A DNA stretch of 33,256 nucleotides. Origin: Myxococcales bacterium (GTDB taxonomy: Bacteria > Myxococcota_A > Polyangia > Palsa-1104). How positions within the stretch are numbered: position 1 is the stretch's first letter; every line of letters starts with the position of its first letter. Below the pieces are notes generated by a model, which worked only from the letters and a program-made list of their open reading frames with translations, was not told the DNA's origin and made no database searches. The stretch spans positions 1 through 33,256 of the forward strand of contig JAQBQH010000338.1 of assembly GCA_028287105.1 (NCBI GenBank), written 5' to 3'. The translations under genes were made by a program, and so were the position numbers. This document shows positions 8,301 to 15,324 of this stretch, in pieces.

Positions 8301-9182
8301 CGCGGGACAAAGCGCGCGCGGCGACGGCGGCTCCGCCTCGCGCTTCCTGCTGATGAGCTCCTCGCGCCGCCCTTCGAACGGCAGCCGGCCGGTCAGCGCC
8401 TGATACAAGACCGTGCCGAGCGCATACCAATCGGCGGCCGGGCCCACCGGCTCGCCCGCCGCCTGCTCCGGCGCCATGTAGGCCGCGGTGCCGACGACCA
8501 CGCCGTCGGTGCGGCTGGCCGTCTCGGCGACGACGCCGAAGTCGAGCACCACGACGCGCCCGGCGTCGGTGACCAGCACGTTCGACGGCTTGACGTCGCG
8601 ATGGACGAGACCGCGCGCGTGCAGCGCCTCGAGCCCCTGCGCCAGCTGCGCGAAGGCGCCGCGCAGCCGCGGCTCGTCGAAGCTGTTGACCGTCGTCGCC
8701 GGCGCGCTCGGGACCCGCGACGGGATGGCCGGCACCGTCGACGCCTCGCCCGCCGACACCAGCGACGGCGCCGACGCCTCGGTCGCGCCCACCTCCGCCT
8801 CGCTCGCGGCCAGCTCGTCGTAGGGGCGCACCCAGCGGAGGAGGCTCGTGCCCTGGACCAGCTCCATGGTGAAGAACCACTGCCCGCCCTCCTCGATGAG
8901 CTCGCCGAGGGCCACCAGGTTCGGGTGCGACAGATCCTGGAGCGCGCGGAACTCGTTCTTGAAGCGCAACAGCGCATCGGGCGAGAGCGTGCGCAGGGTC
9001 TTGAGCGCGACGGGCGTCAGCCGCTCCTTGTCCTGCGCCTCCCAGACCACGCCCATTCCGCCGGCGCCGATGCGCCGCTTGAGCTGGAAGCGCGAGGTGC
9101 CCTCGAATTCGCGCTCGTCTACCAGCCTCGGAGGCAAGCTCGGGGGCAAGCTCGGAGGCAACCTCGGGGGCGTCGGCGGCAC
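5394..9182 (-). CDS. Ser/Thr protein kinase fused to AAA-type ATPase and TPR region
   Basis: This is a 1262-residue cytoplasmic regulator. The kinase domain is at about 33-325: glycine loop GAGGMG 39-44, catalytic Lys61 in VALK, HRDVKPSN 194-201, DFG 214-216, APEQ 237-240. A STAND/AAA-like NTPase follows (FVGRADEL, Walker A HGESGVGKS 366-374, Walker B LVIAIDDLQWADGD from about 487). The C-terminal 600 residues are helical TPR-like repeats. This is the predicted-ATPase/TPR kinase type common in myxobacteria. A low-complexity insert (about 123-165) sits between the hinge and the catalytic loop. The start is GTG, inside a 12-bp tandem repeat that encodes PPRL/PPSL units. A TACAAT hexamer lies 27 nt upstream. 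The downstream symporter overlaps by four bases, so the kinase may sense or control its transport. Confidence 0.9.
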   Translation of the reverse strand: MPPTPPRLPPSLPPSLPPRLVDEREFEGTSRFQLKRRIGAGGMGVVWEAQDKERLTPVALKTLRTLSPDALLRFKNEFRALQDLSHPNLVALGELIEEGGQWFFTMELVQGTSLLRWVRPYDELAASEAEVGATEASAPSLVSAGEASTVPAIPSRVPSAPATTVNSFDEPRLRGAFAQLAQGLEALHARGLVHRDVKPSNVLVTDAGRVVVLDFGVVAETASRTDGVVVGTAAYMAPEQAAGEPVGPAADWYALGTVLYQALTGRLPFEGRREELISRKREAEPPSPRALCPAVPEDLEVLCKQLLRRAPAARPDGPEVLRRLGVASPSLAVPRTPRFVGRADELSRLKEALIQSRTRTTALLVHGESGVGKSAVVRRFVEDLGMPDAVVLAGRCYERESVHYKAVDGAIDALTRWLSSLWPDEVASLLPREIALVAELFPVLLRVEAIERVPALRHSPEDPPELRTRAFAALRQLLRAIAEKWPLVIAIDDLQWADGDSLALLSELLRPPDAPPLLLVATIRSADENTAVEIARRLGHGVRLLPLQPLGPMEARELAADLLGRAAGEGPLSAAVIAAEAHGHPLFIDELVRHKLSHGATLANPPLQLDDALHARIELLDADARRVLELTAVAGAPLQQGTAAVAAANDFSEYSRLTTQLRAQNLVRTSGVHPSDTIEPYHDRVREAVLRHLDAAARKMRHGRLAMALEASKQADAQALALHFAEAGDREKAARYTSVAAEEAARGLAFDRAVTLYRDALALAPAGSASRRQLAVKVGDALANAGRGAEAARALEQAADLHDELVAGGDSHAEALTLELRRRAAEQFLRGGHVDLGLAAVRNVLSAVGMSMPESPTGALASLLWNRARLRLRGLGFQPRPASEVPTLLLARLDTSLSIAVGMGLVDTIRGADYQTRSLLLALRAGEPDRIARALAMEAAHSSAGGGRTVKRTARLLAAAGEIAAKSESTTLQALVAATAGITAFLEGRWHAAARDCADAERMFRDRCIGAAWEADSAQAFSLWALSYLGEMRELSHRVPRAIHEAEERGDLYAATNLRIGELNFIHLAADDIQGARAAAATAMRAWSRQGFHHQHWDNFLAEGTTDLYAGDFIGAWERVERTWPPLKKSLLLMIQLTRIEAVNLRGRAALASGRVDEAARMAKKLHKERMPWSEALGSVLDGGVAMARGDATAARARLATAIAGFENTEMALWGAVARWQLGRLVGGDEGATLVRAAEDFMRAQSVRDPGRVAATLAPGFP
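9127..9174. repeat. 12-bp tandem repeat, four copies
   Basis: Four adjacent 12-base units of the form CTCGGRGGCAAG (plus strand; the third ends AAC and the fourth CGTC) lie within the first 20 codons of the kinase gene. On the minus strand they encode PPRL-PPSL-PPSL-PPRL. The units differ at only a few positions, so copy number could change by slippage without breaking the frame. Confidence 0.85.
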
Positions 9183-9189
9183 GCGAAGA

Positions 9190-9219
9190 TTGTCGCCCTG
9201 GCGCCGTCGATTGTACAGT
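9190..9219 (+). promoter_or_regulatory. candidate promoter of the amidohydrolase gene
   Basis: TTGTCG (9190-9195) and TACAGT (9214-9219) are 18 bases apart, and the ATG follows 7 nt after the -10-like hexamer, predicting a leaderless transcript. The overlapping minus-strand hexamer TACAAT (9215-9210) could serve the divergent kinase gene, so the two promoters share bases in a 44-base gap. Confidence 0.45.
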
Positions 9220-9226
9220 GCACGCC

Positions 9227-10522
9227 ATGCGCGCTCTGTTGGTCTCCGTCGTCACCCTCGCCGCCGCCACGGCGTCGGCAAAACCGATCGTCCTGCGCGC
9301 GGCCCGCCTCTACGACGGCCGGTCGGACAGCATCGTGTCGCCTGGGCTCGTCGTCGTCGACGGCAAGAAGATCACCGCGGTCGGCGGCAAGACGCAGCCG
9401 CCCGCCGGCGCCGAGGTGATCGATCTCGGCGACGTGACGCTCCTGCCCGGCCTCATGGACGCGCACACCCATCTCTCGGGCGAGATGACCGAGGATTGGA
9501 AGCAGGACGAGCTGGACGGCTTTCGCAAGGAGCTGGCCGAGAAGGCGGTCGAGTCGACCGTCTTTGCGCGGCGCACGCTCCTGGCCGGCTTCACGACGGT
9601 GCGCGACCTCGGCAGCGAGCACTTCATCGACATCGGGCTGCGCAACGCGATCGCCGCGGGGAAGGTGACCGGCCCGCGCATCCTCGGCGCCGGCAATGCG
9701 CTCGGCTCGCGCGGCGGCCACTGCGATTGGAACGCCGGCTACGCGCAAGGGCTGTTCCGCGAGAGCGACATCACCGACGGCGTCGCCGACGGCCCCGACC
9801 AGTTCCGCGCGGCGGTGCGCTACACCATCAAGCATGGCGCCGACGTCATCAAGGTGTGCGCGTCGGGCGGCGTCTTGTCGCTCGCCGACAAAATCGACTC
9901 GCCGCAGCTGACGCAGGCGGAGCTCGACGCGCTCGTCGACGAGGCGCACGCGCTCGGACGCAAGGCGGCGGCGCACGCACACGGCGCCGAGGCCGCCAAG
10001 CGCGCGCTCAGGGCCGGCATCGACAGCATCGAGCATGGCACCTTCCTCGACGACGAAGCGCTCGAGCTCATGAAGCGCAAGAACGCCTGGCTCGTGTTCA
10101 CGCCCACCCTGTGCCTCGCCGATCGCATGCACAAGAACGGCGCGCCGCCGCAGGTCGTCGCCAAGGCGGATGCGGCCAAGCTGCGCGAAGATCAGATGTT
10201 CAAGAACGCGCTCAAGAAGGGCGTCAACCTGGCGTTCGGCTCCGACGCGGCGGTCTGCCCGCACGGGTCGCAGGTCGCGCAGTTCGCCAAGATGGTGTCG
10301 CTCGGCATGAAGCCGCTGGCGGCGGTGCGCGCGGCCACGTCGGGCGACGCCAAGCTGTTCGGGATCGACGACAAGCTGGGCGCGCTCGAGGCGGGCAAGC
10401 TAGCCGACGTCATCGCCGTCGCCGGCGATCCGGCGCGCGACATCCACGCCATGGAGAAGGTCACCTTCGTCATGAAGGAAGGCGTGATCTACAAGAACGA
10501 GAAGAGCGCGACTACGCGCTGA
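9227..10522 (+). CDS. secreted amidohydrolase-family protein (imidazolonepropionase/prolidase-like)
   Basis: This is a 431-residue metal-dependent hydrolase with an N-terminal signal peptide (MRALLVSVVTLAAATASA). The metal-site motifs are in order: HxH in LMDAHTHLSG (His80, His82), the lysine usually carbamylated in VIKVCASGG (Lys209), His250 in AAAHAHG, His270 in SIEHGTFL, and the Asp in LAFGSDAAV. The final beta-sandwich segment is intact (ALEAGKLADVIAVAGDP). This branch includes exported Xaa-Pro/Xaa-Arg dipeptidases and related amidohydrolases; the substrate is unassigned. The ATG at 9227 is preferred to the GTG at 9218 because it gives a compact signal peptide. The end overlaps the convergent gene by 11 bases. 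Confidence 0.9.
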   Translation: MRALLVSVVTLAAATASAKPIVLRAARLYDGRSDSIVSPGLVVVDGKKITAVGGKTQPPAGAEVIDLGDVTLLPGLMDAHTHLSGEMTEDWKQDELDGFRKELAEKAVESTVFARRTLLAGFTTVRDLGSEHFIDIGLRNAIAAGKVTGPRILGAGNALGSRGGHCDWNAGYAQGLFRESDITDGVADGPDQFRAAVRYTIKHGADVIKVCASGGVLSLADKIDSPQLTQAELDALVDEAHALGRKAAAHAHGAEAAKRALRAGIDSIEHGTFLDDEALELMKRKNAWLVFTPTLCLADRMHKNGAPPQVVAKADAAKLREDQMFKNALKKGVNLAFGSDAAVCPHGSQVAQFAKMVSLGMKPLAAVRAATSGDAKLFGIDDKLGALEAGKLADVIAVAGDPARDIHAMEKVTFVMKEGVIYKNEKSATTR

Positions 10523-11108
10523 GCTCGTCGAGCGGCACGTCGAACGACGGCGGCGGCTCGAGATCGTCGAGCGGCACGTCGACCGAGAACGAATCGGCGA
10601 ACGCGTCGGGATCGACGTGGAGCGACGTCATCAGCCGCGCGCGCTGGTGCGGCCCGCGCCGGGCAATCCGCCGCGCCGCTTCGATGCGCAGCGCTTCGCC
10701 GTCGCTGGCCTGCATGACGGCGTAGAGATCGCGCACGTCGACGCGGTCGAGCAGCTTGTCGGCGACCGGGTTCGCCGGATCGCGCACCGACTTCTCGAGC
10801 AGGAAGTAGACGCCCGAGGTGTCGCGGCGCAGACGCTCGGCGTGATGGCACAGGCGTGCGAGCGGGACCGCCACCTGAGCGACCTCGGCCAGCGACCCGG
10901 CATCGAACGCCGGCGACGCACGACCGGCGGCGCCGAGCAGCCGCGGGCTCGCGATCACCTGGCACGCCGCCAGCGCCGCCAGCTTCAGCGACGCGGGCGC
11001 GGGCGTCTCGAGAACCCGCTCGAGGGCGCGCTCGAACTGCGCCCGCTCGCGCGGCTCCCACATCGAGGCCCACAAATCGAGTGTGCGTTCCAGCTGGGCG
11101 ACGTCCAC
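10512..11108 (-). CDS. hypothetical alpha-helical protein, 198 residues
   Basis: I do not recognise this protein. It is almost entirely predicted helix (QLERTLDLWASMWEPRERAQ, LKLAALAACQVI, LARLCHHAERLRRD) and ends in an acidic, proline-rich tail carrying DVPLDDLEPPPSFDVPLDEL, in which DVPLD occurs twice. There is no signal peptide, so it is probably cytoplasmic. The GTG at 11108 is chosen because AGAGG lies 8 nt upstream; another GTG at 11114 is too close to that site. It is divergent from the metallo-beta-lactamase gene (69 bases) and its last 11 bases overlap the end of the amidohydrolase gene. Confidence 0.65.
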   Translation of the reverse strand: MDVAQLERTLDLWASMWEPRERAQFERALERVLETPAPASLKLAALAACQVIASPRLLGAAGRASPAFDAGSLAEVAQVAVPLARLCHHAERLRRDTSGVYFLLEKSVRDPANPVADKLLDRVDVRDLYAVMQASDGEALRIEAARRIARRGPHQRARLMTSLHVDPDAFADSFSVDVPLDDLEPPPSFDVPLDELSA

Positions 11109-11164
11109 GATCACCGCCTCTCGCGCGGGTTGTAAGCTCGCGCTGCGCCGTCGCCAGAGGAGGA

Positions 11165-11170
11165 TATACT
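11165..11170 (+). promoter_or_regulatory. -10-like hexamer for a leaderless start
   Basis: TATACT is followed by GCGCGCC (7 nt) and the ATG of the MBL-fold gene. The AGAGGAGG just upstream overlaps the hexamer and is too far (about 14 nt) to be an ideal ribosome site, but it leaves a leadered alternative open. No good -35 at 16-18 bases was seen. Confidence 0.35.
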
Positions 11171-11177
11171 GCGCGCC

Positions 11178-11966
11178 ATGTCCCGCCGCCGCTCCCCCCT
11201 CGCCTGGATTGCCGTCGCGCTCTTGATGGCGGTGATTGTGTTCGTCGTCACCGTCCGCTCGCTGCGTCATAAGAGCACCCCGCCCGAGGCGATCGGACCA
11301 CGCGTACAGCGCGTGCGCAACCTTTTCACCGAAATCTACGGCGCCCGTACGGCCAGCGGCATCATCGTGTTCGACGCTGGCGTCGATCCCGCGGGCGACG
11401 CGCTCGATCGATTGCTCGGCGGGCTGTCCGCCACGCGCTCCGACGTCAAAGAGGTGTTCCTGACGCACGGCCACTTCGACCACGTCGCCTTCGCGCCGCT
11501 GTGCGCGCACGCCAAGATTCGCGTCGGCGCCGGAGACGTGGAGTTCCTGGCGCAGCGGGCGCCCGTCTACGGCACCTTCGGCGTCAAGACGCTCAACGCG
11601 CTCTTTCCGGTGCCACCGGTGATCGCCACCGATCCGTTACAGGGGCGAACCGAGATCGGCGCCGGTGACGACAAGGTGCTCGCCATCCCGGTGCCCGGCC
11701 ATACGCCCGGCTCGTACGTCTTCGTGTTCGCCGGCATCATGTTCGCAGGCGACAGCATCAACATCGACGGCGACAAGCTCACCTACGCGATGCCCAGCTT
11801 CACCGTCGACAAAGAGGAAAACCGCCGCTCGGTGGCCGCGCTCGGCGAGGCGCTCAAAGGCGTCGAGGTGCAGACCATCTGCACCGGCCATCAGGGCTGC
11901 ACCGCAACAGGACGGGCGCCCGCGATGCTGGCGGCGCTGATCGAACGGGCGAAGTCGGGGAAGTAG
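11178..11966 (+). CDS. membrane-anchored metallo-beta-lactamase-fold hydrolase
   Basis: The 262-residue protein has one N-terminal transmembrane or uncleaved signal segment (WIAVALLMAVIVFVVTV, about residues 10-26) and then an MBL fold facing the periplasm. The zinc motif THGHFDH is at residues 96-102. GHTPGSYVFVF supplies the next His, FAGDSINI the bridging Asp, and ICTGHQG the last His. This is the general MBL hydrolase family (glyoxalase II, lactonases, phosphodiesterases); no substrate can be chosen. It is convergent with the gene ending at 12001. Confidence 0.88.
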   Translation: MSRRRSPLAWIAVALLMAVIVFVVTVRSLRHKSTPPEAIGPRVQRVRNLFTEIYGARTASGIIVFDAGVDPAGDALDRLLGGLSATRSDVKEVFLTHGHFDHVAFAPLCAHAKIRVGAGDVEFLAQRAPVYGTFGVKTLNALFPVPPVIATDPLQGRTEIGAGDDKVLAIPVPGHTPGSYVFVFAGIMFAGDSINIDGDKLTYAMPSFTVDKEENRRSVAALGEALKGVEVQTICTGHQGCTATGRAPAMLAALIERAKSGK

Positions 11967-12000
11967 CGTGCCGCGGCGGGACCAGTCCTAACGGAGCTGG

Positions 12001-12675
12001 CTAGTCGTCGCTGGTGTCGTGGTGATCTTCGTCGAGCTGCGCCTGCGCCTCTTCGATCGCCTGCCTGGCGTCGCGCATCGCCTCTTCGAGATCCGCCTGC
12101 GCGGCGGCGATGTCCGCCTGCGCCTCGGCCAGGCTGGCCGCCACGTCCTCGTCGACATCATGGTCGACGTCGTAATCACCATCGTTGTCGGCGACGCCGT
12201 CCGCGGGATCGCCAGGCGCCTGTATCGCGTTGAGCGCCGTCAGGTGCCCCGCGCCATCCCACTTTTCGAGGGTGACGATGCCCGTGCGCGGGGTCTTCCG
12301 GTAGGGAACCGCGTCCGGCGTGCACGAAAGGATCGTCTCCGCGTAGCTGTAGGCGTAGACGCGCGCGCTGATCGGCGTCAGCTTCTCGGTGCCGAGCCAG
12401 CTGCAGCCATCATGCTCGTCCCCGCGGCGGGTATACGTGACCGACTTCTTGTCGCTCGCGTCGTGGCCGGCGAAGACTTCACCCTCTGCCCAGGCGCTCA
12501 CGTAAAAGGCGCCCGCCTCCTCCGGCGCGTGCAGCACCAGGCGATACATTCCGGGGCCCTGTCCCGCGACTGCGTGCGGAATGAACAGCGCGCCGAGCGC
12601 CAATGCGGCGCTCCCTACCAGAACTCCAGCCAGAACGGACTTGGGACCGAGAGCAGTGACTGCTTGCCGCATCAT
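12001..12675 (-). CDS. secreted hypothetical protein with acidic C-terminal coiled coil
   Basis: The 224-residue protein has a signal peptide (hydrophobic SVLAGVLVGSAALALGALFI, cleavage likely after AVAG). A mature domain of about 110 residues contains two Cys (in DGCSWLG and ILSCTPD). An Asp-rich segment (DGVADNDGDYDVDHDVDED, about 159-177), which could bind divalent cations, is followed by an Ala/Glu/Gln heptad region (SLAEAQADIAAAQADLEEAM) that should form a coiled coil. Function is unknown. GGAGG lies 7 nt before the first ATG (12675), which supports that start and a leadered mRNA, unlike several neighbours. Confidence 0.7.
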   Translation of the reverse strand: MMRQAVTALGPKSVLAGVLVGSAALALGALFIPHAVAGQGPGMYRLVLHAPEEAGAFYVSAWAEGEVFAGHDASDKKSVTYTRRGDEHDGCSWLGTEKLTPISARVYAYSYAETILSCTPDAVPYRKTPRTGIVTLEKWDGAGHLTALNAIQAPGDPADGVADNDGDYDVDHDVDEDVAASLAEAQADIAAAQADLEEAMRDARQAIEEAQAQLDEDHHDTSDD

Positions 12676-12955
12676 CGCCGAACCTCCGCGTCTACCATCT
12701 TACGCCGGAACCGCCCCGGCGCTTCCCCTATTCCCCCGATCGTGACGCGACCCGCGCGCGAGTTTCGAGAATAATCGCGCGTCGTCGCGTCGAACGGCGG
12801 CTGAGGTCCGTTGACCGCGCCGCCGCCCCCAGTCCGCGGCGACTCTCGACCCGACGCGCGTCGTGCCGCACGCAGGCGAACGCGTGGAAACCTATGAAAC
12901 GCTGCAGGTGGGCGCACGTACTACATGCGGCACGACGCTTGCTGTACGGGCCGCC

Positions 12956-13432
12956 ATGCACGACGTCGCAGACTTTACGCTCCGCATCACGGTGATGGCG
13001 CCGGAGCGCGCGCCGGAGCGGGCTATCGATGATTACGCGCAGACGCAGCCGTTCGCGCGGCCCAACGGGCTACCCGGCGTGACGGGGCGGCCGGCGTCGC
13101 GCCCGCAAGCGCCGCAGCAGCCGCCGCGACCGATGCCTCAGCGACTGCTCGCGGTAGCGCCGGTGACGCCGAAGGCCGCGCCGAGCGCACCGACGCTGCA
13201 GCCGGACGCACCCACGGTGATGGCGCCGTCGATTCCTTCGCCGACCCTGGAGTCCGCGCTCTTGCGAGTCAAAGCGCGCGGCACGATCGAGCTCCCACCG
13301 CCGCCCGCGCCGCGCGCATCGCCGCTCAGCGACGACGAGGAGCGGCGCGTCGTGCGCCGCGCCCACGCGCACAGGAAGATCGCCTGGGCGCGCAATCTCC
13401 TGCGCCGATTCCACTTCGAAGACCGCACCTGA
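12956..13432 (+). CDS. hypothetical Pro/Ala-rich protein
   Basis: This is a tentative gene of 158 residues. It begins MHDVADFTLRITVMAPE, has a long Pro/Ala/Gln-rich middle, and ends in a basic helix-like tail (DEERRVVRRAHAHRKIAWA). Third positions are GC-rich in this frame, and two small hairpins lie immediately after the stop, as expected for a real gene end. The frame is open further upstream to a GTG at 12863, but that part looks non-coding. If the gene is not real, 12676-13529 is an 850-base gap in which I see only these hairpins. Confidence 0.45.
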   Translation: MHDVADFTLRITVMAPERAPERAIDDYAQTQPFARPNGLPGVTGRPASRPQAPQQPPRPMPQRLLAVAPVTPKAAPSAPTLQPDAPTVMAPSIPSPTLESALLRVKARGTIELPPPPAPRASPLSDDEERRVVRRAHAHRKIAWARNLLRRFHFEDRT

Positions 13433-13476
13433 AGCGCGAATCGCGCTTGGCCCGCGCTCATGCCGCAGAGCGGCAT
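13433..13476 (+). terminator. two small hairpins after the Pro-rich gene
   Basis: AGCGCGA-A-TCGCGCT (13433-13447) and ATGCCGC-AGA-GCGGCAT (13460-13476) are perfect inverted repeats directly after the stop at 13432. The second is followed by the AT-rich ACCTCATAATAAT rather than a T run, so termination efficiency is uncertain. Confidence 0.4.
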
Positions 13477-13516
13477 ACCTCATAATAATCCCATGACGTC
13501 GCTCACCAGGTTTTGG

Positions 13517-13522
13517 TACATT
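13517..13522 (+). promoter_or_regulatory. -10-like hexamer for a leaderless start
   Basis: TACATT is followed by CCGCGCC (7 nt) and the ATG of the Gly-rich lipoprotein. There is no Shine-Dalgarno sequence between hexamer and start. The 7-nt spacer is nearly the same as at 11171-11177. Confidence 0.4.
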
Positions 13523-13529
13523 CCGCGCC

Positions 13530-14501
13530 ATGCGGTATCTGACGCTGAGCCTGTTGGTTTTTGCGATTGGTTGTAACAACCCCGATTCGCGCCACGGCGG
13601 GACCGGCGGCGCGGGAGGTGGCGGTGGCGGCGGCAGCGCCGGCGCTGGTGGTGGTGGTGGTGGCGGCACCGGCGGGACCGGCGGCTCCGGTGGCGGTGGC
13701 GGCGGCGGCACCGACGGCTGCTCCGAAGCGGCGAAGCTGATCTACACCATCGATACCGACGGCACCTTCTCCAGCTTCAAGCCGAACCAGATGGACATCA
13801 ATCAATCGGTATTCACCGATATCGGCAAGCTCAACTGCAACGCCGGCAACGGCTATCAGCCGTTCTCGATGTCGGTCGATCGCACCGCGGTCGCCTGGGT
13901 CGAGTTCGCGCAGCAGGGCGGCAGCGGACCGAACAAGCTGTTCAAGGTCTCGACCACCGACGCCTCCTGCACGCCCACGACCTTCGTGGGCAACCAGGCC
14001 GGGTTCAACCAGTTCGGCATGGGCTTCGTGTCGGACGCGGTCATGAGCCAGCAGGAGACGCTGTTCGTCGCCGGCGCGGTCATGGTCGGCGGCGGCAACT
14101 CGTCGCTCGGCACGCTCAATCTCAGCACCATGGTCATCACCAAGGTCGGCATGCCGCTCAACGGCGACCCCGAGCTGACCGGCAACGGCCTCGGCGAGCT
14201 GTGGGGCTTCTTCCCCGACGCGAGCAACCCGCGCGTCGCGAAGATCGACAAGACCACTGCGACCGAGTCGAACGCCGTCATGTTGGGCTCGGCGGCCGGT
14301 CAGGGCGCAGCCTGGGCATTCGGATTCTACGGCGGCGACTTCTGGGTCTTCCTCGCCAAGCAGAACGGCCTCGCCGGCTCCAAGCAGACCATCGTCTATC
14401 ACGTGACCACGACGATGCTGAAGGACCAGCTCGACACGGTGACGCGACACATCGTCGGTGCCGGCGTGTCGACCTGCGCGCCGACCACGCCGATCGGCTG
14501 A
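13530..14501 (+). CDS. lipoprotein with Gly-rich linker, function unknown
   Basis: The protein has 323 residues. The lipoprotein signal MRYLTLSLLVFAIGC ends in a plausible lipobox (AIGC). A roughly 40-residue linker of Gly with a few Ser, Thr and Ala follows (about residues 23-61), after which a globular domain starts at DGCSEAAKLIYTIDTDG. The globular part has repeated strands such as LIYTIDTDGTFSSF, LFKVSTTD and LGTLNLSTMVIT that read like a propeller or YVTN-type fold. Gly-rich tethers after the lipid-attached Cys are common in myxobacterial surface lipoproteins. It is convergent with the VOC gene, 24 bases apart. Confidence 0.8.
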   Translation: MRYLTLSLLVFAIGCNNPDSRHGGTGGAGGGGGGGSAGAGGGGGGGTGGTGGSGGGGGGGTDGCSEAAKLIYTIDTDGTFSSFKPNQMDINQSVFTDIGKLNCNAGNGYQPFSMSVDRTAVAWVEFAQQGGSGPNKLFKVSTTDASCTPTTFVGNQAGFNQFGMGFVSDAVMSQQETLFVAGAVMVGGGNSSLGTLNLSTMVITKVGMPLNGDPELTGNGLGELWGFFPDASNPRVAKIDKTTATESNAVMLGSAAGQGAAWAFGFYGGDFWVFLAKQNGLAGSKQTIVYHVTTTMLKDQLDTVTRHIVGAGVSTCAPTTPIG

Positions 14502-14525
14502 TCGGCTGATCGCTTCGCCGCGCCG

Positions 14526-14891
14526 CTACTTCTCGCTCAGCACGAACTGATTTCCCTCCGAGTCTTTGAAGATCGCCATCACCCCCCACGGCTGTTTGCG
14601 CGGCGGGCCCTGGAACTCGACGCCGCGGGCGGACAGCTCGGCGTAGGTCTTGTCGAGATCGTCGCAGCTCAGCGTCATGTTCATGAAGCCGCCGACGCGC
14701 GACTCGTGCCCTTCGGGAGTGAACAGCACCACCCTGGTCTGCGCGCCGGCTATTTTGAGCTCGATCCAGCGCTGCGTCTCGTTGAACGGCTGATCGGTGA
14801 AGACGGTCAGCCCGAGCTTTTCGGTATAGAAGGCGAGCGCGCGCTTCTGGTCGGTGACGGGGATGCTGACGAAGTCGACGTTCTTGATCAT
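14526..14891 (-). CDS. VOC-family protein (glyoxalase/bleomycin-resistance fold)
   Basis: The protein has 121 residues. It shows the two beta-alpha-beta-beta-beta modules of the vicinal oxygen chelate superfamily: FVSIPVTDQKRALAFYTEKL with LGLTVFTD, then FMNMTLSCDDLDKTYAELSA and VMAIFKDSEGNQFVLSE. The C-terminal Glu-Gly-Asn triplet is the usual metal-site region. Members range from glyoxalase I to dioxygenases and antibiotic-binding proteins, so no substrate is assigned. The open frame extends upstream to 15020, but the ATG at 14891 has GGAGG 9 nt before it and starts directly on the first strand. Confidence 0.88.
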   Translation of the reverse strand: MIKNVDFVSIPVTDQKRALAFYTEKLGLTVFTDQPFNETQRWIELKIAGAQTRVVLFTPEGHESRVGGFMNMTLSCDDLDKTYAELSARGVEFQGPPRKQPWGVMAIFKDSEGNQFVLSEK

Positions 14892-14983
14892 CGGTGAGAG
14901 CCTCCGGTGCCCACAGCGATAGCGCCGCCGGGGCGGGCGGTAAAGCGCCAAATTCGGCGGCCGACACGAATCGCATTTCGAGC

Positions 14984-15008
14984 GACTATATTTTTCGATA
15001 CTATAGTC
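14984..15008. promoter_or_regulatory. inverted repeat overlapping the -10 of the winged-helix gene
   Basis: GACTATA (14984-14990) and TATAGTC (15002-15008) are perfect inverted arms separated by 11 bases. The right arm contains TATAGT, a good -10 hexamer placed 5 nt before the ATG at 15013. A dimeric regulator bound here would block polymerase, so autorepression by the adjacent DNA-binding protein is the simplest reading. Confidence 0.5.
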
Positions 15009-15012
15009 ATCG

Positions 15013-15312
15013 ATGCGCACGATCAGCGTCGACCGCTACGTCATCGAGACGCTCATGCGCGATCTCATCTCGCACGACAAGAAGCCGTCGGCGTTCGTCG
15101 TCTATCTGTGGCTGTGGCAGCGGACCCACGGCGAGTCGCGGCCGAGCGTGCATCAGAGCCATCAGCAGCTGGCCGACGGGACGGGGCTCTCGAAGAGCGC
15201 GGTGCAGTCGGCGGTCAAGGTGCTGACGCGGCGCCACCTGGTGTCGGCGACCCAGGCGTCCCGCACGGCCACGCCCGAGTACGTCGTGCACCGGCCCTGG
15301 GCCGACCGCTGA
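15013..15312 (+). CDS. small winged helix-turn-helix regulator
   Basis: This is a 99-residue protein that is essentially one DNA-binding domain. Helix 1 is in SAFVVYLWLWQRTH. The helix-turn-helix reads VHQSHQQLADGTGLSKSAVQ, with the typical turn G-T-G-L-S and recognition helix SKSAVQSAVKVLTRR. The wing is HLVSATQASRTATPEYVVH. It resembles replication-initiator or MarR/DnaD-type winged helices, but the family is not fixed. There is no ribosome site; the -10-like TATAGT lies 5 nt upstream, so the mRNA is probably leaderless. The gene is convergent with the hybrid histidine kinase (12 bases between). Confidence 0.75.
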   Translation: MRTISVDRYVIETLMRDLISHDKKPSAFVVYLWLWQRTHGESRPSVHQSHQQLADGTGLSKSAVQSAVKVLTRRHLVSATQASRTATPEYVVHRPWADR

Positions 15313-15324
15313 GCCGCCCGCGGG

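Noticed and set aside
4141-9270. A single 1709-codon open frame covering the symporter and antisense-like sequence of the kinase region
   Set aside because: Only the last 418 codons encode a recognisable protein; the rest is Arg/Ala/Gly-rich shadow of the kinase gene in another frame, open because stops are rare at this GC content.
6684-9419. A 911-codon plus-strand open frame opposite the kinase gene
   Set aside because: Composition is the Arg/Gln/Leu/His-rich pattern of an antisense shadow and no domain is seen, whereas the minus strand shows complete kinase and ATPase motifs.
13070-13711. A minus-strand Pro-rich open frame
   Set aside because: Its Pro runs are the complement of the Gly-rich linker of the lipoprotein at 13530 and the rest has no protein-like features.
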